DNA of 64,000 bases. Origin: Saccharothrix deserti (GTDB lineage Bacteria > Actinomycetota > Actinomycetes > Mycobacteriales > Pseudonocardiaceae). Of the stretch, positions 53,044 to 61,599 are shown piece by piece (positions within the stretch are counted from its first letter, which is position 1; each line of letters begins with the position of its first letter). The notes beneath the pieces were generated by a model. That model worked only from the letters and a program-made list of their open reading frames with translations. It made no database searches and was not told where the DNA came from. The stretch lies in the NCBI RefSeq assembly GCF_009769385.1, contig NZ_ML775962.1, positions 1 through 64,000 of the forward strand, given 5' to 3'. The position numbers and the translations under genes were made by a program.

Positions 53044-54555
53044 GTGACGGCCATGACCGAGCCATCCGCTGTGCAAGACCTACCCCCGGATGATCGTCCG
53101 CTGTTCCGGCGCTTCGGGAGCGGACCGAGCGCCACGCCGCCGTTCCACCGGATACACCACGCCTTCGAGGCTCACGCGGTGCGATCGCCCCACGCACGGG
53201 CGGTCGAGCACCAAGGCGACTGCGTCACCTACGGCGAGCTCGACCACCGCGCGAACGTCGTCGCCGCCTCGCTGCTCGACGCGGGTGTGCGTCCAGGCGA
53301 TCACGTCGGAGTGTTCTTAACGCGTTCGATCCCCATGGTCGTCGGCATCCTGGCGGTGCTGAAGGTCGGTGCGGCCTACGTGCCGCAGGACGTCCGGATC
53401 ACCCCGCGACGCCACCTCGACCACGTCATGCGCACGGCGAAGATCGAGGTCGTCCTGACCACGAGCGAGCACGCCCCCGCCCTCACCGCGCCCACCGTCC
53501 TGGCGGTCGACACCCTCCCGGACCGCCGCGTCGGCGCACCCCGAACCGGGGACGGCGAGACCGCGGTCGTCATCTTCACCTCCGGCACGACCGGCGTGCC
53601 CAACGGCGTGCGCGTCACCCACGCGAACCTGTGCAACGTCCTGCTCACCGCGCCCGGTTCACTCGACATCGGACCGGGGGACCGGGTAGCGCAACTGCTC
53701 AACATCGCCTTCGACATGGCGGTGTGGGAGATCTTCGGCGCGCTCACCCACGGCGCGACGTCCGTGATCCGCGGCAAGGACATGGCGGAGACGGCGAAAA
53801 CCGCCACCGTCCTCATCGCGACGCCCGGCGTGCTGTCCACTTTGGACCCGCAGGGATGCCCGGACGTGCGAACGGTCGCGGTCGCCGGCGAACGCTGCCC
53901 CAAGCCCCTCGCCGACGCCTGGTCCGCCCGCGCGGCGTTCCACAACGCCTGCGGCCCGACGGAAGTCACGATCGTCAACACCGTGCAGCGCTACGACCCG
54001 AACGCGGGCAGGCTGACCATCGGCCGCCCGGTGCCGAACACGACGGTCTACGTGCTCGACGAGGACCTGCGGCCGTGCCGGATCGGCGAGGTCGGCGAGA
54101 TGTGGGCGGGCGGCGCCTGCGTCACGGCGGGCTACCTGGGCAACGACGTGCTGACCGCCCAGCGCTACCGCCCCGACCCGTTCCTCGGCGGCGACCACGT
54201 GATGTTCCGGACCCGGGACCTGGGCCGGTGGACGCCGGAAGGCGAGTTGGAGCACCACGGCCGCACCGACGACCAGGTCAAGGTGCGGGGCTTCCGGGTC
54301 GAGCTGGACGCGGTCACGTCGGCGCTGGAGACGACCCCCGGCTGCGACCGCGCGACGACCGTGCTGCACGACGGCAGGCTGGTCGCGTTCGTCAGTCCCG
54401 CCACCGTGTCACCGGACGCCGCCAGGGACGCCGTCGTGCGCGACCTGCCGTACTACTGCGTGCCGTCGCTGGTCGTCGCGGTGGACGAACTGCCCCTGAC
54501 CGAACGGGGCAAGGTGGACCGCGCCGCGCTGTCGTCGCTGGTGACGGTCGCATGA
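53044..54555 (+). CDS. Stand-alone NRPS-type adenylation protein
   Basis: 503 residues with the A-domain core motifs: A3 FTSGTTGVPNG (Asn in place of Lys), A4 FDMAVWEIF with the acidic residue that holds an amino group, A5 NACGPTEVT, A7 RTRDLGRW, A8 GRTDDQVKVRGFRVEL and the A10 lysine in PLTERGKVDR. The binding-pocket residues by manual alignment (D-M-W-A-V-A-A-I-V) resemble aromatic/hydrophobic amino-acid pockets, low confidence. No carrier, condensation or thioesterase domain is fused. Codon 92 is TTA. It overlaps the membrane oxidoreductase gene by 4 bases. Confidence 0.85.
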   Translation: MTAMTEPSAVQDLPPDDRPLFRRFGSGPSATPPFHRIHHAFEAHAVRSPHARAVEHQGDCVTYGELDHRANVVAASLLDAGVRPGDHVGVFLTRSIPMVVGILAVLKVGAAYVPQDVRITPRRHLDHVMRTAKIEVVLTTSEHAPALTAPTVLAVDTLPDRRVGAPRTGDGETAVVIFTSGTTGVPNGVRVTHANLCNVLLTAPGSLDIGPGDRVAQLLNIAFDMAVWEIFGALTHGATSVIRGKDMAETAKTATVLIATPGVLSTLDPQGCPDVRTVAVAGERCPKPLADAWSARAAFHNACGPTEVTIVNTVQRYDPNAGRLTIGRPVPNTTVYVLDEDLRPCRIGEVGEMWAGGACVTAGYLGNDVLTAQRYRPDPFLGGDHVMFRTRDLGRWTPEGELEHHGRTDDQVKVRGFRVELDAVTSALETTPGCDRATTVLHDGRLVAFVSPATVSPDAARDAVVRDLPYYCVPSLVVAVDELPLTERGKVDRAALSSLVTVA

Positions 54556-55763
54556 CCACCACGCGCACCGACTCGCCGTCGGTCCGGCTCAGGCTGAGGC
54601 GACGTCCGTTCACCCACCACAACCGGCTCGCCGCGTCGGTGATCTTGATCAACGTCATCGCGGCATTCGGCACCGGATTTCTGGGAGCGCTCCCGGAAAT
54701 GGTGGTGCTGAACCTGACACTGGCCGTCCTGATCCGCCAGCAGCACGTGATCAACCTGCTGTTCCGGCTCGCGACCAGCGCGCCGACCACGTGGCCGCTG
54801 CGGATCCGCTGGACGCTGGGCAAGGTCTACCACTTCGGCGGCTTGCACGTCGGCGCGGCGATCTGCGCCACCGCGTGGTTCACCGTGCTGGCCTTCGTGC
54901 TGTCCGACCCCCTGACGTGGACGATCCTCGCCCTGCTCGTCGCGATGGTCGTGTTCGCCCTGCCGAACCTGCGGGCACGGCGGCACGACGTGTTCGAGCG
55001 GGTGCACCGGTTCGCCGGCTGGACGGTGCTCGTGCTGTTCGCCGTCCACTCGTCCCGCCAGCCGGGGTTCGTCGGCTCGATGTCGTTCTGGCTGCTGCTG
55101 TTGGTGGTGGTGAGCGTCGCGCTGCCGTGGACGCGCCTGCGCCGGGTGCCGGTGCGGATCGTCCGACCCTCCCGGCACGTCGCGCTGGTGTCGTTCGACT
55201 ACGGCGTGACACCGTTCGCCGGCTCCTCGACCGCGGTCAGCCGCCACCCGCTGCTGGAGTGGCACTCGTTCGCCAACGTGCCGGCGCCCGGCCGCAGCGG
55301 GTTCCGGCTGACCATCTCCCGCGCGGGCGACTGGACCGGCTCGCTGATCGACGACCTCCCGACGCACGTGTGGGTCAAGGGCATCCCCACCGCCGGTGTC
55401 GGCAACATCGACAAGCTGTTCACCAGGGTGGTGTGGGTGGCCACCGGCAGCGGCATCGGGCCGTGCCTGCCGCACCTGCTGTCGCAGGAGACGCCGTCCC
55501 GTCTCGTGTGGTCCACCCGCACGCCGCGCGACACCTACGGCGACGACCTGGTGGACGAAATCGAAGCCGTGCAACCGGACGCGATCGTCTGGGACACCGT
55601 CCGCGACGGCAAACCGGACCTGGTCGAACTGGTGCTGCGCGCCCACCGGGAGTTCGACGCGGAGGCCGTGATCTGCATTTCGAACAAGAAGACGACCTGG
55701 CACGTCGTGGAGGAGTTGGAGGCGCGGGGCGTGCCCGCGTTCGGCGCCATCTGGGACTCGTGA
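54552..55763 (+). CDS. Six-TM membrane oxidoreductase with FAD/NAD(P)-binding domain
   Basis: 403 residues: about six TM segments (26-192), then a ferredoxin-reductase-like domain with a HSFANVP flavin-side segment and the nucleotide motif VATGSGIGPCLP. His94, His99, His152 and His166 sit in TM regions; His152 and His166 are 14 apart, as heme-ligating pairs are in ferric-reductase-like proteins, so a b-type heme is possible but unproven. With the preceding adenylation protein it reproduces, as two genes, the domain order of fungal TmpL (AMP-binding, six TM, FAD/NAD(P)). ATGA overlap with the previous gene. Confidence 0.72.
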   Translation: MTTTRTDSPSVRLRLRRRPFTHHNRLAASVILINVIAAFGTGFLGALPEMVVLNLTLAVLIRQQHVINLLFRLATSAPTTWPLRIRWTLGKVYHFGGLHVGAAICATAWFTVLAFVLSDPLTWTILALLVAMVVFALPNLRARRHDVFERVHRFAGWTVLVLFAVHSSRQPGFVGSMSFWLLLLVVVSVALPWTRLRRVPVRIVRPSRHVALVSFDYGVTPFAGSSTAVSRHPLLEWHSFANVPAPGRSGFRLTISRAGDWTGSLIDDLPTHVWVKGIPTAGVGNIDKLFTRVVWVATGSGIGPCLPHLLSQETPSRLVWSTRTPRDTYGDDLVDEIEAVQPDAIVWDTVRDGKPDLVELVLRAHREFDAEAVICISNKKTTWHVVEELEARGVPAFGAIWDS

Positions 55764-55773
55764 GGAGACTTCC

Positions 55774-56613
55774 GTGGACTACTCGACCTTGCTCATCGAA
55801 GAACAAGACGGCGTCACGACGGTCACCGTGTCCCGACCACCGGCGCGCAACGCGTTGTCCGGCCAGGTCCTCGGCGAACTCGAACACTTCCTGTCCACTG
55901 TGCTGGTGGGCCCCGCCCCGGCCGGCATCATCCTCACCGGGGCGCCCGGTCCCGCGTTCATCGCGGGCGCCGACATCCGCGAGATGGCCGCGATGACACC
56001 GGCCGAAGGCGAGCGGTTCGGGATGCTGGGGCAGCGGGTCACCCGGCTGCTGGAGGAGGTGCCGTGCCCGGTCGTGGCGTGCGTGGACGGCTACGCGCTC
56101 GGCGGCGGCTGCGAGATGGTGCTCGCCTGCGATTTCGCCTACGCCACCCGGCGTTCGGTGTTCGGCCAGCCGGAGGTCGTGCTCGGCCTCATCCCCGGCT
56201 TCGGCGGCTGCGTCCGGCTCCAACGCCTGGTCGGACCCGCGGTCGCCCGCGAGCTGATCTACACCGGCCGGCACGTCGACGCGCCGGAGGCGCAGCGGCT
56301 CGGCCTCGTCAACGCCTTGTTCGAGGACCGCGATGAGATGCTGACCGCCGCACGCGCGGTGCTGCGCCGCATCGCGGGCAACTCGGCGACGGCGGTGTCG
56401 CTGGCCAAGGCCGCGGTGAACGCGTCCGGTGGCACGACCGTCGCCGCCGGGCTGGCCGTCGAACTCGACGCGTTCCGCGAGGCGTTCACCACCGACGACA
56501 TGCGCGAGGGGACCGCGGCCTTCCTCGCCAAGCGCAGGCCCGCCTTTCCGAGTTCGACCCTCCGGGGTTCGACTCTTCTGGGAGAGACCCGGGAACCGCT
56601 GCTCCACGACTAG
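55774..56613 (+). CDS. Enoyl-CoA hydratase/crotonase family protein
   Basis: 279 residues of the crotonase fold: AFIAGADIREMA (oxyanion hole), CVDGYALGGGCEMVLACDF, and QPEVVLGLIPGFGG with the catalytic Glu. GAGGAG precedes the GTG by 6 bases and it begins 10 bases after the oxidoreductase, so it belongs to the three-gene operon. It probably hydrates or isomerises an acyl-CoA made by, or used with, the adenylation protein. A C-terminal Ser/Arg tail is extra. Confidence 0.87.
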   Translation: MDYSTLLIEEQDGVTTVTVSRPPARNALSGQVLGELEHFLSTVLVGPAPAGIILTGAPGPAFIAGADIREMAAMTPAEGERFGMLGQRVTRLLEEVPCPVVACVDGYALGGGCEMVLACDFAYATRRSVFGQPEVVLGLIPGFGGCVRLQRLVGPAVARELIYTGRHVDAPEAQRLGLVNALFEDRDEMLTAARAVLRRIAGNSATAVSLAKAAVNASGGTTVAAGLAVELDAFREAFTTDDMREGTAAFLAKRRPAFPSSTLRGSTLLGETREPLLHD

Positions 56614-56628
56614 CCGAGGAGGTGCGCC

Positions 56629-57138
56629 ATCAACGACAGTCACATTGCCTTGCTGCGCGCTCTCCACGACGAGCACGCGCCTGCGCTGTGGCGGTACGTG
56701 CGCCGGCTGACCGGGGACGACGAGCTGTCCCGCGATGTCGTGCAGGAAGCGCTGCTGCGCGCGTGGCGCAATCCGAAGGTGCTGGAACAGGGGGCGGCGG
56801 CGGCTCGTGCGTGGCTCTACACGGTGGCACGTAACGTGGTCATCGACGAGCGCCGCAGTGCCCGCGCACGCTGGGAGATCGGGTCGGAGCGGTTGCCCGA
56901 ACGGGCCCGCTCCGACCCGAGCGACTCGGCCCTGGACGCCTGGCTGGTGGCCGACGTGCTCACCCAGTTGACGCCGGAACACCGCACCGTGATCGTGCGT
57001 GCGTATTACATGGGCCAGTCCGTCGCCGAGCTGGCCGCCGCACTGGACCTGCCGGAGGGAACCGTGAAGTCCCGGCTGCACTACGGTCTGCGGGCGCTGC
57101 GGCTGGCGCTGGAGGAGAAAGGGGTCACCGGACGTTGA
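56629..57138 (+). CDS. ECF-type sigma factor, apparent ATC start
   Basis: 169 residues: sigma-2 (LHDEHAPALWRYVRRLTGDDE, key residues, and DVVQEALLRAWRNP) and sigma-4 (LTPEHRTVIVRAYYMGQSVAELAAALDLPEGTVKSRLHYGLRALR, key residues), as in SigL-like ECF factors. The in-frame stop of crotonase at 56611 leaves only ATC 56629, ATT or TTG 56650 as starts. GAGGAGG at 56616-56622 is 6 bases before the ATC but 27 before the TTG, and the ATC product begins Asn-Asp-Ser, as many relatives do after Met. The next gene is its anti-sigma factor. Confidence 0.82.
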   Translation: MNDSHIALLRALHDEHAPALWRYVRRLTGDDELSRDVVQEALLRAWRNPKVLEQGAAAARAWLYTVARNVVIDERRSARARWEIGSERLPERARSDPSDSALDAWLVADVLTQLTPEHRTVIVRAYYMGQSVAELAAALDLPEGTVKSRLHYGLRALRLALEEKGVTGR

Positions 57139-57845
57139 GCTCGCCAGTCGATCCGTACCGGGACTGGGGTGCCGCGTACGTCCTCGGTTCGCTGTCGCCC
57201 GGCGAACGGCGTGAGTTCGAGGGGCACCTGGTCGGGTGCCCCGAGTGCTCGGGTGACGTGGCGTCCCTCGCGGGCGTCCCCGGCATCCTCTCGGCGGTGC
57301 CGCGTGACCGCGCGCTCGACCTGCTGGAACCCCCGGCGGACGACGAGGAGCCGCCCGCCGCGGTGCTGGCCGGTCTGGTCGCGGTCGAGCGGTCCAGACG
57401 TCGGCGTGCCCGGCTGTGGGTGGCCGCGGCCCTCGTCGGCGCGGCGTTGTTGGGGGCGGCGGTCGCGCTGGCCGTGCGGCTGCCCGCCTCCGACACGTCG
57501 GCCGACTCCAGCGTGGCACCGCCCGTGCCCGACGTGACGATGCACCAGACCGTGCCCAGCCCGGTGACGGCCAGCGTCCAACTGCTGGAGGAGCCGTGGG
57601 GCACCCGGATCGACGTGCGGTGCTCCTACGGCGTGCCGCCCGGCGGCAAGGCGCCGCCCGTACTCGCCTACGGCCTGAACGTGGTCACGACCGACGGCGC
57701 CTCGGTGCGCGTCGCGACCTGGACCGCGGGACCCGGTTCCACCACCCGGCCCATCGCGACGACCGAATTGCAACGGTCCGACATCACCGGTGTCGAGATC
57801 AGGTTGCTCCCGGACGACCTGGTGATCTTGCGGGTCGGCTTCTGA
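57135..57845 (+). CDS. Membrane zinc-finger anti-sigma factor
   Basis: 236 residues. A zf-HC2-type motif (His32, then Cys-Pro-x-Cys at about 36-39) is followed by a disordered stretch, a TM helix at about 93-114, and an extracytoplasmic domain with a Cys and a WTAGPGSTTRP segment. It would hold the preceding sigma factor inactive until a signal reaches the outer domain. TTG start overlaps the sigma stop by 4 bases. Confidence 0.87.
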   Translation: MSSPVDPYRDWGAAYVLGSLSPGERREFEGHLVGCPECSGDVASLAGVPGILSAVPRDRALDLLEPPADDEEPPAAVLAGLVAVERSRRRRARLWVAAALVGAALLGAAVALAVRLPASDTSADSSVAPPVPDVTMHQTVPSPVTASVQLLEEPWGTRIDVRCSYGVPPGGKAPPVLAYGLNVVTTDGASVRVATWTAGPGSTTRPIATTELQRSDITGVEIRLLPDDLVILRVGF

Positions 57846-58043
57846 CCCACCTCCCGGATGGCGCTTTCCCAACCCACCCGCAGGGCTTGGACCTGCTGCA
57901 GACGCAGGTGTACCGCTGGCTGCACAGGCGTTCACATATGTGTCCGAATCGTGTTCGAGATCACCCGCTCGGGCGTGTGGACGGGGTTTAGACACCTTCC
58001 TGGCCGATCGTCAAGAAGAGTGAGCGTCGATACGGTGCGTTGC

Positions 58044-58883
58044 ATGACCGCACCTGAGCGTTCGCGGCTGGCCCGAGAACGGCTCTCGCGCGAGTTACGA
58101 AGGCTGCGCACCGAGGCCAAGATGACCGGCACGGCCACGGCGCGCGCTACCGGGATGAGCCAGTCCAAGCTGTCGAAGATAGAGAACGGCATGCTCCTCC
58201 CATCCGTGACCGACGTGGAGCGCCTGGTCGCCGAGTTGTCCGCGACCAGGGAGACCAGGGTCGAGCTGGTCGAGTTGGCCCGACAGTTGCACGCCGAGGC
58301 GGAGACCCGCCGCGTGGTGTTGCACCGGGGGGCCCACCGGCACCAGCAGACCGTGGCCCGTATCGAGGCCCGTGCCACTACCAGCCGCTTCTTCCAGAAC
58401 GCGGGTGTGCCCGCGCTGCTGCAGAGCGAGAACTACCTGCGCGTAGTGCTCAACACGACACCCCCGCACGAGCAGGACACCGCGATCGCCACCCTGCGCA
58501 CCCGCCGCGCCCGCATGGACGACCTGGGCAAGCGGTTCGTGTTCCTGCTCGCGGAGAGCGCGTTGCGCTGGCGCATGGGGTCCGCCGACCTGATGTGCGA
58601 GCAGATCGACCACCTCGCGCAGATCATGCGAAGACCCAATGTGCAGCTCGGCGTCGTGCCGTGGACGGCGGACGCGAACCTGGTGGCGCTGCACGGGTTC
58701 CAGGTGTACGACGAGCGCGTGGTGACGTTGAGCGTGCTGACCGGCAACGCGACCATCACCGACCCGCACGACGTGCGCGAGTACCTGGCGCTGTTCGGCA
58801 GGCTCGAACGGCTGGCGGTGCGCGGCGACGCGCTGGAGGACCTGCTGGAGCAGATCTCCAGGGACCACCGCAAGCTCGGCTGA
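58044..58883 (+). CDS. XRE-family regulator with DUF5753 domain
   Basis: 279 residues: HTH (ATARATGMSQSKLSKIENG, about 31-50) and a C-terminal DUF5753 domain starting near 105 (FQNAGVPALLQSENYLR and the RPNVQLGVVPW segment). Such proteins usually lie beside a DUF397 gene and act in developmental regulation; none is visible here. The ATG follows TACGGT by 8 bases with no ribosome site, so the transcript may be leaderless. Confidence 0.85.
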   Translation: MTAPERSRLARERLSRELRRLRTEAKMTGTATARATGMSQSKLSKIENGMLLPSVTDVERLVAELSATRETRVELVELARQLHAEAETRRVVLHRGAHRHQQTVARIEARATTSRFFQNAGVPALLQSENYLRVVLNTTPPHEQDTAIATLRTRRARMDDLGKRFVFLLAESALRWRMGSADLMCEQIDHLAQIMRRPNVQLGVVPWTADANLVALHGFQVYDERVVTLSVLTGNATITDPHDVREYLALFGRLERLAVRGDALEDLLEQISRDHRKLG

Positions 58884-58943
58884 GCTGGGCGGTTAGGCTG
58901 CCGGGGACCACTTCGTCCCCGTCGGTAGGTGCCTCGCCACCCC

Positions 58944-59552
58944 ATGCTGAACATCTTCGCCCGCGCGTCGGTTTCGCGCGTCACCGATCCGATCGGGGCG
59001 TGGCTGCTGCGCCGCGGCCTCACCCCGAACACCGTCACGGTGCTGGGCACCGTCGGCTCCGTCGCCGCGTCGCTGTGGTTCATCCCACGCGGGCAGCTGT
59101 TCACCGGCGCGGCGCTGGTCACCGTGTTCGTGCTGTTCGACCTGATCGACGGCGCGATGGCGCGCGCGCAGGGCGGCGGCACGAAGTTCGGCGCCGTGCT
59201 GGACGCGAGCTGCGACCGCATCGCCGACGGCGCGCTGTTCGCCGCCGTCGCCTGGTGGGCGTTCGGCGCGGACGAGCACGGGCTGGCCGCCGCGACCCTG
59301 GTGTCGCTGGTCGGCGCGCAGGTCACGTCGTACGTGAAGGCGCGCGCCGAGGCGTCCGGGCTCTCCGCCGACGTCGGGCTGGCCGAACGCGCCGACCGGT
59401 TCATCGTCGCGCTGGTCGGCGTCGGCCTGCACGGGCTCGGCGTGCCCTACATCCTGCCGGTGGCGCTGTACCTGCTGGCGGCGCTGGTGACGATCACCGT
59501 CGTGCAGCGCATCCTGGCCGTGCGCCGCGCCGCGAAGGAGCTCGGGACGTGA
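58944..59552 (+). CDS. pgsA: Phosphatidylinositol phosphate synthase
   Basis: 202 residues: the CDP-alcohol phosphatidyltransferase motif is complete (Asp66, Asp69-Gly70-Ala71, Arg74, Gly83, Asp87, Asp91), with six TM helices. In actinobacteria this enzyme makes phosphatidylinositol phosphate from CDP-diacylglycerol and inositol phosphate. It starts the PIM block; each next gene overlaps it by 4 bases. Confidence 0.92.
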   Translation: MLNIFARASVSRVTDPIGAWLLRRGLTPNTVTVLGTVGSVAASLWFIPRGQLFTGAALVTVFVLFDLIDGAMARAQGGGTKFGAVLDASCDRIADGALFAAVAWWAFGADEHGLAAATLVSLVGAQVTSYVKARAEASGLSADVGLAERADRFIVALVGVGLHGLGVPYILPVALYLLAALVTITVVQRILAVRRAAKELGT

Positions 59553-60481
59553 AGGAACGGCTGGCCGACCTCGCCTACGCGGCCGGTTGGCGCCTGGTGC
59601 GGTTGCTGCCGGAGAAGCCGGCGCGGAGCCTGTTCGACCTGGTCGCCGACCGGGCCGCGAAACGCGGTGGCGGCGGCGTCCGGCAGCTGCGGGAGAACCT
59701 GCGCCGGGTCGTGCCGCAGGCCGGCGAGGCGGAGCTGGACGAGCTGGTCCGGCTGGCGGTGCGCTCGTACGCGCGGTACTGGCGCGAGGCGTTCCGGATG
59801 CCGTCGCTCGACCTCAAGGCCGCCTACACCGAGCTCGACCGCACGATGACCGGCGTCGAGAACCTGGACGCGGCACTGGCCGAGGGCCGCGGCGCCGTCA
59901 TCGCGCTGCCGCACTGCGGCAACTGGGACATGGCGGGCGTCTGGCTGGTCGGGCACTGCGGCACGTTCACCACCGTCGCCGAACGGCTCAAGCCCGAATC
60001 GCTCTACCGGCGGTTCATCGCGTTCCGGGAAAGCCTCGGCTTCGAGGTGGTGCCGCTGACCGGCGGCGACCGCAACCCGGCGGTCGTGCTCGCCGAACGG
60101 CTGCGCGCCAACAAGGTCGTCTGCCTGCTGGCCGACCGCGACCTCACCGCGGGCGGCGTGCCGGTCACGTTCTTCGGCGAGCGCACGATGATGCCCGCCG
60201 GTCCCGCGCACCTGGCCGCGACCACCGGCGCGGCGCTGATCCCGGCCGGCCTGTGGTTCACCGAGGACGGCTGGGTCATCCGGCTGCACCCGCCGATCCG
60301 GGTCCCCGGCACGGCGGGCGTGGCGACCGCGACCCAGCAGGTGGCCGACGTGTTCGCCGCCGACATCGCCGCCCACCCCACCGACTGGCACATGATGCAG
60401 CAGCTGTGGGTGGCCGACCTGCCGGAGAGCAGGCAGAAGGCGCTGCGCCGGGTGCTGGCCCGCCGAGGGGAAACAGCGTGA
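59549..60481 (+). CDS. PIM acyltransferase (LPLAT/HtrB-type)
   Basis: 310 residues, HtrB-like lysophospholipid acyltransferase with the His-x4-Asp block (PHCGNWDMAG) and the later Leu-Ala-Asp-Arg-Asp and GER-containing block (PVTFFGERTMMPAGPAHLA, key residues). In mycobacteria the equivalent gene acylates phosphatidylinositol mannosides. It overlaps pgsA and pimA by 4 bases each. Confidence 0.9.
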   Translation: MKERLADLAYAAGWRLVRLLPEKPARSLFDLVADRAAKRGGGGVRQLRENLRRVVPQAGEAELDELVRLAVRSYARYWREAFRMPSLDLKAAYTELDRTMTGVENLDAALAEGRGAVIALPHCGNWDMAGVWLVGHCGTFTTVAERLKPESLYRRFIAFRESLGFEVVPLTGGDRNPAVVLAERLRANKVVCLLADRDLTAGGVPVTFFGERTMMPAGPAHLAATTGAALIPAGLWFTEDGWVIRLHPPIRVPGTAGVATATQQVADVFAADIAAHPTDWHMMQQLWVADLPESRQKALRRVLARRGETA

Positions 60482-61599
60482 AGGTCGGCATCGTCTGCCC
60501 GTACTCCTTCGAGGTACCCGGAGGCGTGCAGGCACACGTGGTCGACCTGGCGCGCGCCCTGCGCGGCCTCGGGCACGAGGTGGAGGTGCTGGCGCCCGCG
60601 GACGACGACACGCCGGTGCCGGAGTTCGTCACGTCCGCCGGCCGCGCGGTCGGCATCCCGTACAACGGGTCGGTGGCGCGGCTGTCGTTCGGACCGGTGT
60701 CGTTCACCCGGGTCCGGCGGTGGATCGCCGAACACGACTTCGACGTGCTGCACCTGCACGAGCCCACCGCGCCGTCGCTGTCGATGCTGGCGCTGATGGT
60801 GGCGGACGGGCCGATCGTGGCCACCTTCCACACCTCCACGCCGCGCTCGAAGATGCTGTCGGCGTTCCAGGTGGTGCTCCAGCCGTTCCTGGAGAAGATC
60901 ACCGCCCGCATCGCGGTGTCCGCGCTGGCCAGGCGGGTGCAGGTCGAGCACCTGGGCGGTGACGCGGTGGAGATCCCCAACGGGGTGGACGTCGGGTTCT
61001 TCGCCGACGCGGCGCCGCTGGACGGCTACCCGCGCCCCGGCGGCACGGTCGGGTTCGTCGGCCGGTTCACCGAGCCGCGCAAGGGCATGCCGGTGCTGCT
61101 CGACGCGTTCCGCGCGCTGGACCTGCCGGACGTGCGGCTGCTGGTGGTCGGGCGCGGTGACGAAGAGGAGCTGCGCAAGCAGGCGGGGCCGGAGCTGGCG
61201 TCGCGGATGGACTTCCTCGGCATGGTGGACGACGAGACGAAAGCGCGCGCCCTGCGCAGCGTGGACGTCTACTGCGCGCCCAACACCGGCGGTGAGAGCT
61301 TCGGCATCATCCTCACCGAGGCGATGTCGGCGGGGGCCGTGGTGGTGTCGAGCGACCTGGACGCGTTCCGGCGCGTGCTGGACGACGGCAAGGCCGGGGT
61401 GCTGACCCCGGTTGGCGACCCGGCCGGGTTGGCGACGGCGCTGCGCGACCTGCTGACCGACCCGACGCGGCGGGCGGACTACGTGGACGCGGCGCGGCAG
61501 CGGGTGATGATGTTCGACTGGTCGGTGGTGGCGGCGCAGGTGCTGCGGGTCTACGAGAGCGCCATGGCGGCCGACCCGCGCCAGGTGGGTGAGGCGTGA
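60478..61599 (+). CDS. pimA: Phosphatidylinositol mannosyltransferase
   Basis: 373 residues, GT4 family: N-terminal PYSFEVPGGVQAHVVDLARAL, HLHEP, FHTST, and the C-terminal GRFTEPRKGMPVLLDAFR and GESFGIILTEAMSAG with the EX7E. It transfers the first mannose from GDP-mannose to phosphatidylinositol at the inner membrane face. 4-base overlaps on both sides. Confidence 0.95.
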   Translation: MKVGIVCPYSFEVPGGVQAHVVDLARALRGLGHEVEVLAPADDDTPVPEFVTSAGRAVGIPYNGSVARLSFGPVSFTRVRRWIAEHDFDVLHLHEPTAPSLSMLALMVADGPIVATFHTSTPRSKMLSAFQVVLQPFLEKITARIAVSALARRVQVEHLGGDAVEIPNGVDVGFFADAAPLDGYPRPGGTVGFVGRFTEPRKGMPVLLDAFRALDLPDVRLLVVGRGDEEELRKQAGPELASRMDFLGMVDDETKARALRSVDVYCAPNTGGESFGIILTEAMSAGAVVVSSDLDAFRRVLDDGKAGVLTPVGDPAGLATALRDLLTDPTRRADYVDAARQRVMMFDWSVVAAQVLRVYESAMAADPRQVGEA

